In this document: positions 1 to 12,045 of the stretch, in pieces
How positions within the stretch are numbered: the stretch's first letter is position 1
How the letters are laid out: each line of letters opens with the position of its first letter
Source: Apium graveolens
Taxonomy: Eukaryota; Streptophyta; Magnoliopsida; Apiales; Apiaceae
Direction of reading: 5' to 3'
Length of the DNA: 64,000 bases
NCBI RefSeq assembly: GCF_009905375.1
Contig: NC_133653.1
Span: 93,810,806 to 93,874,805 of the forward strand
Position numbers and translations under genes: made by a program
Notes under the pieces: generated by a model
What the model saw: the letters and a program-made list of their open reading frames with translations, nothing else
What the model was told of the DNA's origin: nothing
Databases searched by the model: none

Positions 1-533
1 TGGGTTTTCATAAACCTAGGGAAATACTTGTCTAAGAATAGTTGGGTAAATCTATCCCATGGAATCACAGCATCAGTCTCTAGGTTTCGTTTGGACTCCC
101 ACCAGTAATTAGCTTCTCCTTTCAGCATGTAAGAAGCGAAAATGGTCTTGTGTCGTTCCTTCACACCTAGTGTCTCGAAGGACTTTCCAATCTCTTTGAG
201 CCAGGCCCGTGCTTCAACGGGGTCGGCAGATCCTAGAAACTCTGGGGGTTTGAACGCCCTGAAGGCAGTGGCTGCAGTCTGTTGGGCAGCATACGGCTGT
301 GGTGGAATAGGCTGTTGGTTCATATTTGCTCTTAAAAGTTCCATAAATTCATTCATGGGGTTCCCTCCCTGATGGGTATCCTCAGCCTCTTCTTCTACAT
401 ATTCTTCCTCATCATATTCATTATAGTCTAGGTCCTCTTCACTTTCTTTATTCCCTACAGGGTCAGGTTCATTCCGTTGTTGGTTAAAAGATTCTGCGGG
501 CTGTGCCCTAGTTCCTCTTCTACGGGGTGGCAT
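1..533 (-). CDS. Gag polyprotein N-terminus, Ty3/gypsy, partial
   Basis: An open frame of about 177 codons runs from an ATG at 533 to the window edge with no stop. The N-terminus begins MPPRRRGTRAQ and is followed by a strongly acidic stretch (about residues 20-55). A typical retrotransposon Gag domain follows from about residue 80, with PPEFLGSADPVEARAWLKE, then ANYWWES near residue 147 and FTQLFLDKYFPRF near residue 165. Gag packages the RNA in cytoplasmic virus-like particles. The frame is intact as far as it can be read. The protein continues left, where the zinc knuckle and pol would be expected. Confidence 0.88.
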   Translation of the reverse strand, partial: MPPRRRGTRAQPAESFNQQRNEPDPVGNKESEEDLDYNEYDEEEYVEEEAEDTHQGGNPMNEFMELLRANMNQQPIPPQPYAAQQTAATAFRAFKPPEFLGSADPVEARAWLKEIGKSFETLGVKERHKTIFASYMLKGEANYWWESKRNLETDAVIPWDRFTQLFLDKYFPRFMKT

Positions 534-862
534 TGTTCTGATAATGAGAATTTGTCAATATAGTTGCTATTATTTTACAATTAGATTAATTTATTCATAT
601 GTAAGCATGTTATTTATTATCTAGCATGTTTTTATCAATGCAATAATATGGAACTTAATTTCTTAATAACTGCTAGATATAAATACCATAGGGTCTCCCA
701 CTTATATCTGGGGAATAATACAACTAACCGAGTTCATACATGGCTTGATTATAATACATCATTACTTGTCATGAATACTAAAATGCAAATACATAAGCCG
801 TGTACCCTGAAGGGCTAGGAACGCTATCTACTACTAGCTATCCTATCAAAATTGGTGACAAG
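534..862 (-). other. Leader between upstream ORF and gag of the Ty3/gypsy element
   Basis: About 330 bp of AT-rich untranslated leader of the element. No ORF, tRNA or hairpin is recognised. It separates the broken acidic ORF from the gag start. Confidence 0.6.
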
Positions 863-1575
863 TCACCCAACCTTCTTCAAGGTCCATAAATAGTCACTAG
901 TCCCTCGGTCACTGTAACTGCGTGTGAGGTCACACACCCTCCTCATCATTCCTGCCAACATCAGCTCTGCGTCGACTACCAGGATGTATCCTCCAACCGT
1001 CGTCATCCTCATCCGAACCCGGGTACGGAGCTCGATCCCATCAATCTCTCTGCGGGCTATGGCTGAGGAAACAGCTCTGAAGTCCCCTGGGTATCCTAGT
1101 CTGATGGCTCTCTCTGCTGTCAGTGCCTGGCGTAACTCCACAATGCAGGCATATGCCGCAGTGATCTCTGCGTTAAGCTGAGCCACTATCCAGTCGTGTG
1201 CAGCTACATGTATGGTCTCCAGGGGTGGTAGAGGTGAGTCTGGGTCGCTAGAGGGTATGTCATAAGCCTCGTAGGTCTGCGCATCCATCCCATCCTCCTC
1301 GTCATCATCAGTATAGGACAAAGGACTCTATATCCCTGGGTGTGGTGTAGGAGAGCGATAGTCGGGAGAGGGTACATCTCTACATCCCTCCAGCCTAAGT
1401 CATCTCCCTGGGGCATCTCAACGTCGTCAGCTATGGGGACAGGAAGGTCAGTCTCCTCCTCCGGGGCATCCTCAGTAGGGTCATCATCTGAGTCATCAAT
1501 AGGTGGGTCCTCCGGCTCGGGAGTAGGGTCACGCTCAGGGACTATAGCATCATCAACAGGGTCAACCTCCCTCAT
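863..1575 (-). pseudogene. Broken extra ORF upstream of gag, acidic N-terminal part
   Basis: Two overlapping minus-strand frames together look like one decayed protein. The first frame starts at an ATG near 1575 (MREVDPVDDAIVPERD) and is extremely rich in Asp, Glu and Pro. Near 1370 coding sense passes to another frame, which first meets an in-frame TAG near 1330 and then reads on through TDDDEEDGMDAQ and a helical part (VAQLNAEITAAYACIVEL) to a stop at 863. So at least one small indel and one nonsense codon break it. Its place, between the primer binding site and gag, is unusual for Tekay-type elements. No known domain is recognised and the function is unknown. Confidence 0.55.
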
Positions 1576-1765
1576 AGGCTCCACGGGACCTGACACAATA
1601 GGCAAGGTGTTACTAACTTAGAGTCGGAATTCTCTTGAGGGTTAAAACTGTCAAGACTACCCGTGTAGCCCGATGACGAACTCGACTAGAGCTCTAATTG
1701 ATTATTTATTATTCTTATGTCTACGTATTTTATATCCTATCGTTTCCAAGATTTGATAACCTAAG

Positions 1766-1777
1766 GCTCTGATACAA
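1766..1777 (-). other. Primer binding site (tRNA-iMet type), Ty3/gypsy element
   Basis: The minus strand reads TTGTATCAGAGC, one mismatch from TGGTATCAGAGC, which pairs with the 3' end of plant initiator tRNA-Met. It lies a few bases inside the LTR edge at 1782 and fixes the element's orientation. Confidence 0.8.
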
Positions 1778-1781
1778 TTTC

Positions 1782-4700
1782 TGTGGCGCCCCAAAATTCG
1801 GGGTCAGGGATCTCGGAGGCCACGCCATCTCAATCACTATAAACCACATACCTCGCATCATAATATATAAATACTCACACTTTACGACCCCACACTTATC
1901 ACACACACACTTACAAGTTATTGTCTTGAAAATGAACCATTCATTACTAGAGTAAATCAACCCACAAAGTGATAATTATTATAACCCAAAAGTAATTAAG
2001 TCTTACCGGGGAATAACCTTTAAGTAAGGCTAGTCCGTCGGCCAAATATACGTTTCTTATTTATTACCTTACATAAGTCATACTTATAAATAAGCTGAAT
2101 TAAAAACAACTGAAAACCAATCCAGCTTATGCAGACTACCTGTGGTACCGCACGAAACAACCTACGGAACAGCTGGCCATTTCCTACCCGTTTCCTGGCT
2201 GTGAGTTTCATGGTAGGAATCTTGATTCACTGTTGTGTTGTGTCAATTTAAGAAAACAAGTGTGAGCTATAATTCTCAGCATAATAATGTACAGTATGAA
2301 AATGACTGTATGATAAACTCACGTAAAACATCATATATGATAATTATGTTTTATTCAAAAAATAGTTTTTCTAGGTGATACACACCTTCTTATAAAATCA
2401 ATCCTTTAGTGGATTTTATTATCCTGCGAATACCTTAATAGTAAACCCAGCACCTAGGCTTGGCTTACGGTATTGCATCATAATTCCAATTAGAAGAATA
2501 GGACATTCGTTGGAGCCACCGCATACGATGATCAGTCGTACTATGATAATAGTAACCTTTTCTACTAGTAGAAGGACGACACCTTCGTATCTCGGTTATC
2601 ACCCTTGCCGCATTCGGGCTACGTGTCCCATTTTTGGGTATACACATACTTCACAAGTTCCTGAGTACACAGAGTACCTTCGCCTGCGATACCTTTGGTA
2701 GTCCATCTAGCACATATAGTACCAGAGTCTACCCCTCCCTTGTCCTTTTTAAAAGAATTCTATCATATCTCGAGAACTCGAACCACATCGAAGTTCGCTC
2801 AAGCATTTTGCTTGTTGATAGGCACAATTTTACCTAATATATATATAGATATATATGTACTTCCGAAAGTTTTCGGAGGAAGTACTAAGAATCAACAAAT
2901 AATTAAATAAGGGGGGAGTTTCTTTTGAAACTATATTCAAAATATTTAAAATAAGTCGAGATAATATTCTTCGACGATCTAAAATTATTCGAATGATTTT
3001 TCAAAAATCAGAAAGTATTTTAAATCAGGTTCTATGATTTTTAAATCATATATAAAACATTTAGTAAATAATAATTAATTAAATAATAATCAATAAATAA
3101 TTAAACCTTGAAGGAGTTTACTTTTAAAAGAATATTTAAAATAATATTCCTCAACTAATTTATGTTTACGTAATTTAATAACCTTTAATGTTTAATCGGT
3201 TTTGAAATAAATAATCGTTGGAATATGCTTCTCCCATAATAAATGAGTAGGTATATAATATTTATTACTCGAACGATAAAATATAGTTGAGGGAATACGA
3301 TCTTTGGAAATCGCTTTAATAAAAGTTCGAGGTGTTTAATGTTTCGTAAGTGGACATTGGGTCCCTTAATACGCAACTACTATGGACTTTTAATCGTCCC
3401 GTAATATCACCAGAATGATTCCCGGATTTTTATTTTGAAATCCCGACCGACTCTCGGTCTTATAATAATATGTCACGCTTATAGCGGAATTAAACATTTC
3501 ACGATATATACTTATCGTACAACATCGCTACATTATACGAGAATTCAATTACTATGTATCATGGAAAGCATGGTATCTATGCAATGATAATAAAACAATC
3601 CTTTCACAATACAACAGTAAATGGAGTTGGGTTCGTAAACTTGCCTGGGTATTTTGAGGTGGAGGATGCTCTAGGTTCCGCTCGGAAATCTATAATCATA
3701 AACACAATTTATTTCGTTAGGTCTCGTTCTAATTTACGGCGACTCGCACTCATGCGCTACTTATTATGCACCCTCTCAAATCATTATTTTCACTTGAAAT
3801 TTTTATGGAAGTTAGGAAACTCAATTTAATATTCTCTGTAAAAATTTAATGATTTATAGACATTTTTAAGTTGGTCCTTTTTATTTTCAAAGTTCGTAAT
3901 TTGTAGCAGTTTTTGTCACGTAAATCTTTTTTAGTAAAACGGCCATAACTTTTGATCCGTAAATCGGAATCAAGCGATTCAAGCGCCTAGGCGATCCTTA
4001 TAAAATTTTCTATCATAATAAAGGATTATATTTCAAGAAACTAAAGTTTACATCTTTGGTACTTTCTGCATAAACTTAAAGTTACATTTTGTTCGTTTTA
4101 GTGAGATTACAGTTACGATCGGAGTTTCGTTTAAGCCTTAAATCATTATACTACCACCAAAAATCAACATATAATCATCACCACACTAACTCCTCTCAAG
4201 AACATCATGTTCTTGATGCAAAAACAATTAACCTTAAATTTACTTAGCTAAACATCAAGATTATAACAATACTTCCATCAAAACTAGGTTTACAACTATA
4301 TTCTAAAAGGATCTTGAACTTAAATCTTAAATAAGGTTGAGTCAAAGATTTATACCTTTCTTGATAGCTTGGGATATGTTCTTGATGATGGTGAAGTCTT
4401 GGGAGAGTTTAGTATGGTTTTTGGAACCTAAAACAACCATTAAAATCAAGAAACAAAACAAAAGTTATTATTCATACTATTCACTATCATCTTTCTTGAT
4501 TTTATTTCACCCATCAAACCTTGATAAAAAAGAGCTCAAAGATTTATCTTACCTTAGTTTAGGTGGTATGAAGCTTGAGAATTAATGGGAGGATTTATCC
4601 ATGGCTAGAGCTTGGAGATTTGAAATTGGTTTCTTGGTTTTTCTTTGAAAAAGCCGAATGAAGAAGAAGAAGAAATGGGGAGAAAAAATTTTGTTGCTTC

Positions 4701-5300
4701 TTGGTTGCTTCTTGCAATAATGTTTGTGATAGCTTGTAGTTGATTTTTATTCCTTAGAATATATCCTAGGATTTGATCTTGGTTGCCAAATCTTGAGACT
4801 AAACTAGCTAGCCTTTGTAGTTTACAAGCTAAGCTACTTGGTTTAGCTCTTTAGCTTACTATTTGCTAGCCCTTGGTTGATCATCCTATGCCTTAGCTTA
4901 CTATTTGATAAAGTAACCATGGTTACTTTTCTAGCATGGTTAGTTAGTGCGTTACGTTTATTTAATCATTTACGCATTCGCTCGGTCGCTTAAATATTTT
5001 CGTAATACTTTCTCGTAAATGGTTCACGACGTAATTCCTTTCGTATTTATTCCTTATGTTTTGAATTATCATACTAGGATATAAATCCGTAGGGTTTTAA
5101 ATTCGTAATTATATTGCGATTCCCGTAATCCTCGATGATTCGTAAATATGGTCATTTTTCAAAGTTTGTTTTCTTCGAAAACTAATAGCGTTTACAAACA
5201 CTCATTTGGTACGTATAATCATAATATCAACTCCGAAACTCATTTTCTCATACACTACATAGTGTGGGCTAAAAAGTTTTCCCCGTCCGTTAGGGTTACT
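1782..5300 (-). repeat. 5' LTR of the Ty3/gypsy element (about 3.5 kb)
   Basis: On the plus strand the LTR starts TGTGGCGCCCC at 1782, just outside the primer site. It ends GGGTTACT at 5300, immediately before copia integrase sequence resumes. The expected terminal ACA reads ACT, so one terminal base seems mutated. The 3519 bp are AT-rich and hold no credible coding sequence; the short frames inside are chance. The right border is inferred by comparing copia A with copia B (21061-21120), where the same integrase sequence runs on uninterrupted. The partner LTR is outside the window. Confidence 0.7.
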
Positions 5301-5984
5301 ATCTACTATAACCATAGCATATTTCTTCTTTGCAATAGACATGACATTGACTGGACCAAATAGATCAACATGTAGTAGGTGATAAGGCTCAGGAATTGAG
5401 GATTCAGTTTTGCTCTTGAATGAAGATTTTCTTTGTTTTGCCTTTTGACATGAATTACAAAGGCCATCAGGAGCAAATTCTGATTTTGGCAGTCCTCTCA
5501 CAAGATCTTTCTTTACTAGCTCATTTATCTTGTTGAAATTTAAATGAGAGAGTCTCTTGTGCCAATTCCAGCTTTCTTCAATTGACGCTCTACTCAACAG
5601 ACAGATTGCAGAGCTATCAGAGTTTGTTGAAAGTCTGGCTTTATAAATGTTACCATTCCTGTAACCTTTCAGAACTACTTTGCCTGTAGAATTACTTACA
5701 ACTTCACAGTGTTCTTCACAGAAATCCACATGATAACTTATGTCACAGATTTGACTCACACTTAGCAGATTGTGTTTAAGTCCTGAGACAAGAGCTACTG
5801 TTTCAATGATGACATTTCCAAGATTGATATTGCCATATCCCAGAGTTTTTCCCATGTTGCCATCTCCATAAAAAACTCCTGGGCCAGCTTTCTCCACAAA
5901 GTCTGATAGCAGGGCTTTATTTCCAGTCATATGTCCTGAACATCCACTGTCCAGAACTAGGATGTTTTTCCTGTTGCCCTGCAA
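5301..5984 (-). pseudogene. Copia A protease and GAG-pre-integrase region, cut by insertion
   Basis: The frame begins just after a conserved stop and reads QGNRKNILVLDSGCSGHMTG, with the aspartic protease active-site triad DSG near residue 13. It continues through a GAG-pre-integrase zinc finger (WNWHKRLSHLNF and CNSCQKAKQRK, His and Cys ligands present) into the first integrase catalytic Asp region (HVDLFGPVNVMS). It stops at VIVD where the Ty3/gypsy LTR begins. The remaining integrase, reverse transcriptase and RNase H are displaced left beyond the window. Confidence 0.85.
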
Positions 5985-5996
5985 TCACAAAGACCA

Positions 5997-7547
5997 CTAT
6001 TGGTTAGTTTTAAGGACCCAGACTTGCTTGGATCCTTTGGTCTTTTTAAATTTGTTAGCATTTACAGCGGATTTAATTTCAGAGTTTATGCTAACATGTT
6101 ATTTATCAGAATTTATATCAGACTTTGCATCAGACTTTACACTAGAAGGAATAATACTAACTTTCTTCAAAGAAGGTTTTATTTGATAATAATCATAATA
6201 TAAACTATGATATTCCTTACAAGTATAAATGGAATGCCATAAACTACCACAATGAAAACAAGGATTTTGTGGTTTAAACCTAACAGACTGGCTCTTAACT
6301 CCTGATTTAGGAGGTAAAGAGTTTATATCTATATTTTTCCTGCAAAAAGAAGCAAGATGGTTAGAGTTTCCATAATTATAATATTTCTTTCTAGGAGTAT
6401 TAGTAACAGGCATATAATTATTGCTTTTATTCACACCTTCCTTTCCATTCCTATTTTTCCTTGCTTCTTTTACCTTTTTCACATTTCTAATCTCTTTCAG
6501 CTTATACTTAAGCTACTTCTTAGTCATTAAGCCTATGTTAACTTCAACTGGTTTATCCTGTTTTAATTTGTCAGAAGTTGACTTTTCTTTGACTTCTGTC
6601 CTAGACTCTTTCATCTTTTCAGAATCAGACTTTACAGTTTTTGCTACAAACTTAACAGGATTTACCTTTGGCTTAGCAGTCTGTTTAACAACAGTTGGCT
6701 CAATTTTCACAGTTCCTTTCTCACTTTTATCATCTCCATACCCTAAGCCCACTTTCCAGTTTCCACTACTTAGTATATCCTGAGTTGTTATGCCAGAGTT
6801 AGTCCAAGTTCTGATGATCTCTCTTTCCTTTTCTAAATCAGTTTTTAGAGATTCATTCAATTTTAGTACTTCATCTCTAACATATAAAGCCTCATCTCTT
6901 TCTTTCTTAGTTTGATGAAGAAAAACTAACTCCTTTTCTAAATAGTCATTTCTGTTTTTAAAAGCAAGATTTTTAGATGTTAATCTTTCACATGTTAAAG
7001 TATGATCTCTATAACTAATGAACATGGTTTTAAGATATAATCTCAACTCAGTAATATCATCAGTATGAAAAGCATAAGTTGTTTGAGGTACCTTCAATTC
7101 AGCAGTTTCAGTACTGCTATCAGCATTTACCATCAAGGCATAGTTCACCTCATCTTCAGAATCTGAAGTGTCTGTCCAGCTTTTCTTCTTTGTGATAAGT
7201 GTCTTGCCTTTGTCACTTTTTCCTTTCTTGCATTCAGGAGATATGTGGCCTCTTTCACCACAATTGTAGCATTTGACATTTGAGTTATCTCCTCGGTCAG
7301 ACTTTCCTCCTTTGCCTTCAGAGTTTCTGAATCCTTTCTTATCAGAACTTCCACCTTTCCTGAAAAACTTCTTGCCCTTTCTGAATTTCCTGTAGGCTAT
7401 CTTTGTGATACCCTTCACCATAAGAGCACACAGTTGCATCATCTATGCATCAACATCCATTTCAGGTAAACTTTCAGTTTCTGAATCATCATCATCAGAA
7501 TATGATGACTCTGAATCAGACTTTATGATGAGAGCCTTTCCTTTGCC
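5997..7547 (-). pseudogene. Copia A Gag, C-terminal half
   Basis: This is the downstream part of gag after the solo-LTR insertion. An in-frame TAG at about 7443 interrupts the acidic Ser-rich linker, and another TAG follows GLMTKK near 6510. The first zinc knuckle CYNCGERGHISPEC is intact (near 7250). The second reads YYNYGNSNHLASFC, where element B has CHNCGSSNHLASFC, so two metal ligands have become Tyr. A coiled-coil-like segment (7050-6780) and Lys/Asp/Ser-rich spacer lie between the knuckles. The frame ends at TAG 5997-5999, shortly before the protease frame opens. Confidence 0.82.
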
Positions 7548-9940
7548 TGTGACGCCCTCAATCTTGGGGTTAGGAAATGAGGACCCACACACCTTTAATC
7601 TACTAATTTAAATATGCATAAACCCCGATTAGCTACTAGCAGGATCAAACAGGATAAAGTATGAGACAAGATTACGACTACCAATCATAGAATATAACTT
7701 ACAACCCAAAATAAAACCAAATATACATAGTCGATCCCGGCTTGGAACCGACAGATAACCCATTGTATCTTTACAACTCTTTGGCTAAGCGCTTGCTCAC
7801 TTAAAAACTTTACTACCTGCTCTGGCAACCGGAAGCCCTCAACACGATAGGGACCACCAGGTACGCTCTTACGAGCAGTGCGCCTAAGCCTGGCCATCTT
7901 CTTGCTTAACTGTCATGGTTAGATTTAAACAAAACATATGAGTATAAACTCAGCAAGTAACTAAAAAGCAGTTCTATGATATAAAATCCACAATATACTT
8001 TACTGATCTCAGGGCATTCTACTTTATCAATTCTAGGTGGCAGATTTCTATCTTTTTAGGCTATGAAAGGGGTTATGAAGAAAACTTTGGGCTTTCAAGG
8101 AACAAGGGTCAAGGTAGGGTGGAAGCCGACATTCATCACAAATCATTAACATGATCACAAATGATCTTTCAAATGGAAAGCGACAATCATTTCATTATAA
8201 GGAATCAATTATATGATCAACATAATCAAATATCAGGGTTCACAAGCTATAAACGTCACAATATCACAATCAAATCTTTCCAAAACAATATAAACCTTTC
8301 TCATTTCTTACTAATTAAACCTAGTTTACGCCAAGATCAAGTCACAAAATCCAATTCCCTTTTTATTAGTACAAAAGTTGAACCAAAACCTCAACATGCA
8401 ACCCTCAAATTTTGATTTCTCAAGCATCCAATCAACTACACTAGTCCAAATACTTTTAAAACAATCATAAAAATCCTTTTATCAATTAACACACTTAAAT
8501 TTCAAAAGAAATACAAAACCCTTTTTGAACTTTTCAAGAAACCAAGATATGCAAAGGCTACATACAAGTCTTAAAGTGCATAAAGCTCACAAATCACATT
8601 ATCTCAACTAGCACATCATTTTCTTAAAATCCCACCGGCTCTTCTTGGATCATGGTCGGTGGTAGTCGAACTTAAGAGTGCCCATAATGGGTCTCCTCTT
8701 GAGTTTTAAACCATAAAATCACTTTAAACTTCTCTTATGATCATATATCAAGAAATCACATTTCCTTGAACACAACCATGGAGATGGAACTATGAAACTT
8801 ACATAAACACTTACATGCAAGTGGTGTTTGAGTAGTATATCGAAAATGAAGACTAAGGATGATAAAATCTTTGAATTTGGATGAGTTTTTGTTGTTGCAT
8901 GCAAGAGAGAGAAGGGAGATGGAGAGAGAGCCGAGAGAGAGAAGAGTGATAGAGAGAGAAAGAAGTGCCACAGGAAGAGAAGAAAAGAAAAGGGGGAAAG
9001 AAATGAGTTATATATAATAGGGGGCAGGGGTAGTTTAGTAAATTACTAATCCCCTTTTGATTTGATTACCTTTCTCTTTTTACTCCAATAAAATAAAAAT
9101 TGAATATTAAATATATCTCTCTCAGAGTGTTGAAAATTATTGTGAATGACAATTTTAAGACGTAGATATAGAAATTAGCTTTCCAACCATTACTCACAAT
9201 AAACTTTTGAGCGTACAGTTGATTTTATATGATTTTTACAAGTTCACGCTAAAAATAACATTTTAACACATAAAAATCATTTTAAAACGCAACGGTCATA
9301 AAATAAATCCGTCTATCATTTTTAGAAAGTCTCTAGGACTATTTCGAAGATAAAAAAATAAATTCCATGCCTTTACCTTACTCAGATAATTTTATAAAAA
9401 TGTGCAAAGGTTAAATAAACATTATTTAAATCAAATAATTCCCTTAAATCCGTAAAAATATTAACAGATCACGTAATCACGCATAGAGACAAGCAAGCAC
9501 ATATACTCACACATCACAACTCATGTCTGATCATAAAAATTTTCCCTTTTTATTAATATTCCTCTTTACGTGTACCGGGTCACATTCTGCCTGACGGCCC
9601 GACGCTCAGCGTTTCAATTACGCTTCACAATTACCTTTACCAACCGACACGTCACTAGAACACAATACTTTACTCAAACATTTAATTCACATAATAACAC
9701 ATATTTCACATTTTAAATACTTTAATCCCTTTTTAGGACAGGTTCCATTCTACCTGACGGCCCGACAACACAACTTAACTCCTAAGCTGACTCTTTAAAT
9801 TGGAACGCTTCTATTTACGCTCCCAGATACTAATATACAATAAAGACAATTAATCATCACTTAATCACATAATTTATACTCACGGCACATAAATCACACT
9901 TTATTCACTTAATTACGTCATAAAATTCGCAGTCGTCACA
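7548..9940 (-). repeat. Solo LTR of a Ty3/gypsy element, inserted in copia A gag
   Basis: A 2393-bp sequence has perfect 7-bp inverted ends (TGTGACG...CGTCACA) and is flanked by the direct repeat TTGCC (7543-7547 and 9941-9945), the 5-bp duplication expected of LTR retrotransposons. Copia A gag continues on both sides. The minus strand begins TGTGACGACTGCG, resembling Tekay/Del LTR starts, so orientation is probably minus. No internal element sequence remains, which is the product of LTR-LTR recombination. Short frames inside are not coding. A purine-rich (GA) segment lies at 8905-8990. Confidence 0.93.
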
Positions 9941-10743
9941 TTGCCCCTCTTTGAGGCAACCACTTTAGGAGATTCCTCCTCAGTTTTAAGAGCAACTGTC
10001 CTTGACTTTCTTCCATACCTCTTGCTCCTTTGATCCATCTCAAGTTCATAAGTCTTGAGCATGCCATAAATTTCATCAAGAGTAGTTTCAGTAAGGTCAT
10101 AGTTGTCTCTTATGGTAGTAGACTTCAAATCCCAATTTTCAGGAAGAGCTAAAAGGAATTTTAGATTTGAATCTTCAAGATCATATTCCTTGTCCACCAG
10201 TGACAGATCATTCAAGAGTTTGACAAACCTGTCATATAAGTCAGTTAATGACTCATCAGCTTTTGAGTCAAAGTGCTCATACTCTTGAGTGAGTATAGTC
10301 CTCCTGTTCTTTTTGATTGCATCAGTTCCCTGGTATCTTGTCTCCAAAGCATCCCATATCTCATTTGTAGTCTTGCATCCAATTACCCTGTTTAACATGA
10401 CATTATCAATGGCACTATGCAACAAATGCCTTACCCTTACATCCTTGGCAATATATGAGATGTCTTCAGCTGTGTAATCACCTTTCTCCTTTGGTATGGA
10501 CTTTGCTGGTTGATCATCAACTGCAACAGAGAGCTTGGTAGGCTTATATGGTCCTTCATTAATTCTGTCAAGGTATTCTGGATCTGTAGCTTCCAGAAAC
10601 ATAGCCATCTTTACTTTCCATATGGGATACTCAGAAGTTCTCAGTATGGGAACCCTAATAGTCTTATATCGACTGTGGGTTTGAGTGTTTTGAGTTTCTT
10701 GAGTTTTGGTGGGCTTAGTTGAAGTTTGTGTTTCTTCAGACAT
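9941..10743 (-). pseudogene. Copia A Gag, N-terminal half
   Basis: The frame opens at an ATG (10743) reading MSEETQTSTKPTKTQE. It contains the Sirevirus Gag core: VPILRTSEYPIWKVKMAMFL (about residues 31-50), EIWDALETRYQGTD, EYEHFDSKADESLTDLYDRF and LKFLLALPENWDL, as in UBN2/DUF4219-type copia Gag. It ends at VVASKRG, where the solo LTR interrupts it; residues reported beyond that point are LTR sequence. The other half of gag resumes at 7547. Confidence 0.88.
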
Positions 10744-10782
10744 GATTGTTTGGATCTTTACTGTATGTGTGTTAACAGAAAA

Positions 10783-10794
10783 GCTCTGATACCA
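10783..10794 (-). other. Primer binding site (tRNA-iMet), copia A
   Basis: The minus strand reads TGGTATCAGAGC, a perfect match to the initiator tRNA-Met primer site, two bases from the LTR edge. Confidence 0.92.
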
Positions 10795-10796
10795 CT

Positions 10797-11369
10797 TGTT
10801 AGGTCACACAACACTGTAGAAGGGGGTTGAATACAGTGTTTATACAATCAAATCGATTTGAACACAAGTATTTAACAAAGATCAAGTATATTCAATAAAC
10901 TTTGTTTCAATATGAACTGTTGTTCTCTCTCAGTGATGAAAAAATATCACTAAGAGCTGCTAGGTCACAATGTATAATCTTCTCGATAATGATAACACGT
11001 ATAGTGTAAACCCTAAGCTGTGTTTATATAGTATACAGTTACAAGAGATATTCTAATTGATATGGAATATAATTTTATCTCCTAAAATATATCAATTAGA
11101 TATCTTCTACAAGTCCTCTACTCCTCTAACTCTTCATGCATATCTTCTTTTATTTTAGTCCAGATCTTCTCCTGTAAATCAGCCGCATTCCTTATCTAAA
11201 AGTCTTCCCGCACTTAAATACTGATATGTATCTTCTGACACCTTAAGTTCTGATATTAAGTTCTGATTTCAGTAAGTTCTGATTTCAGTAAGTCCTGATA
11301 TGTCCTGTTGTTAAGTTCTGAAAACTAAACACAAATCATATTAGACATGCATCTCAAATATATCTAACA
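10797..11369 (-). repeat. 5' LTR of copia A (573 bp)
   Basis: It is bounded by TGTTAG and CTAACA, inverted 6-bp ends, and adjoins the primer site. It carries three exact copies of AAGTTCTGAT at 11245-11254, 11258-11267 and 11274-11283. The host base run after it is AACCC; its partner duplication is off the left edge. Confidence 0.9.
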
Positions 11370-11438
11370 AACCCATAATTCTTCTAGAAGCGCCTGGACA
11401 ACGAATCTTTAAAAGCTCTGAGTTATAATATATGAACA
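11370..11438. other. Host DNA between copia A and copia B
   Basis: Sixty-nine bases that belong to neither element: after the CTAACA end of A and before the TGTTAG start of B. The last five, GAACA (11434-11438), are one half of B's target duplication. Confidence 0.75.
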
Positions 11439-12030
11439 TGTTAGGTCACACACACTGTAGAGGGGGTGAATACAGTGTAAAGTACAATCAAATCGAACTC
11501 TAAAAACTCAAGTAACAGAAAACAAACTTTATTGAAACAATAAACTCTGTTGCAGTATGGAACTGTTACCTCTCAGTGATGAATAAATATCACGAGAGCT
11601 GCTAGGGTTACAATGAATAATCTTCTCAAATATGATAACACTTATAGTGTAAACCCTATGTCTGTGTTTATATACTACACAATTACAAGATAATCGCTAA
11701 TTGATATAAAATATAATTCTGCTTCTTAAAATATATCAATCAGATATCTTTTCTTCCAAGTATTCTATTCTTCATAGAATTCCTTCTTCATGCATATCTC
11801 TTCTTATGTTTATCTCGAGCTTCTTTCCTTTAATCAGCTATTGTCCTTATCTGAACATCATTCAGCACTTAAGTTCTGATATCCATCTTCTGAAGATTAT
11901 CTCCTGATAATATAAGTACTGATATCCTTAAGTCCTGACTTCCAGTAAGTACTGATTTATCCTGTTTAAGTAAGATCTGAAAACTAAACATAAATCATAT
12001 TAGCCATGATATTATCAAATATATCTAACA
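11439..12030 (-). repeat. 3' LTR of copia B (592 bp)
   Basis: Runs from TGTTAG (11439) to CTAACA (12030) and is the same length as the 24155-24746 copy. It contains one exact AAGTTCTGAT at 11871-11880 and several near-copies around 11880-11980. Confidence 0.95.
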
Positions 12031-12045
12031 ATCTCCCCCAACTTG
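12031..12045 (-). other. Polypurine tract of copia B
   Basis: The minus strand reads AAGTTGGGGGAGAT directly before the LTR start, the expected primer for plus-strand DNA synthesis. Confidence 0.8.

Larger units (their letters stand above)
1..5300 (-). mobile_element. Ty3/gypsy (Tekay/Del-like) LTR retrotransposon, truncated by window edge
   Basis: This element lies on the minus strand and is inserted into copia element A. Its 5' LTR is on the right (1782-5300), followed leftwards by a tRNA-iMet-type primer binding site, a long leader with a broken acidic ORF, and gag running off the left edge. The remaining pol and the 3' LTR must lie outside the window. Seen directly: the copia integrase reading resumes at 5301. 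The Tekay/Del assignment rests on the long LTR, the iMet primer site and the Gag type with its WWES tract; no reverse transcriptase is visible, so the lineage is inferred. The target duplication cannot be verified because the left end is missing. Confidence 0.8.
5301..11369 (-). mobile_element. Ty1/copia Sirevirus A (partial, with nested solo LTR)
   Basis: This is the 5' end of a Sirevirus-type copia element on the minus strand. It comprises the 5' LTR at 10797-11369, the primer site at 10783-10794, gag (two pieces split by a solo LTR), and protease with the start of integrase until the Ty3/gypsy insertion at 5300. The rest lies left of the window. Its proteins are very similar to those of element B, so both belong to one family, but the LTRs differ (573 against 592 bp). 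The element is dead: it has nonsense codons in gag and two zinc-knuckle cysteines replaced. Confidence 0.88.

Noticed and set aside
1204..1605. Taking the 133-codon frame as a complete protein from a TTG start
   Set aside because: Its end drifts into a frame unlike its start and plant genes start at ATG; treated as one part of a broken ORF.
8905..8990. GA-rich stretch in the solo LTR as a promoter element
   Set aside because: Simple-sequence purine run with no conserved site; position in the LTR only.
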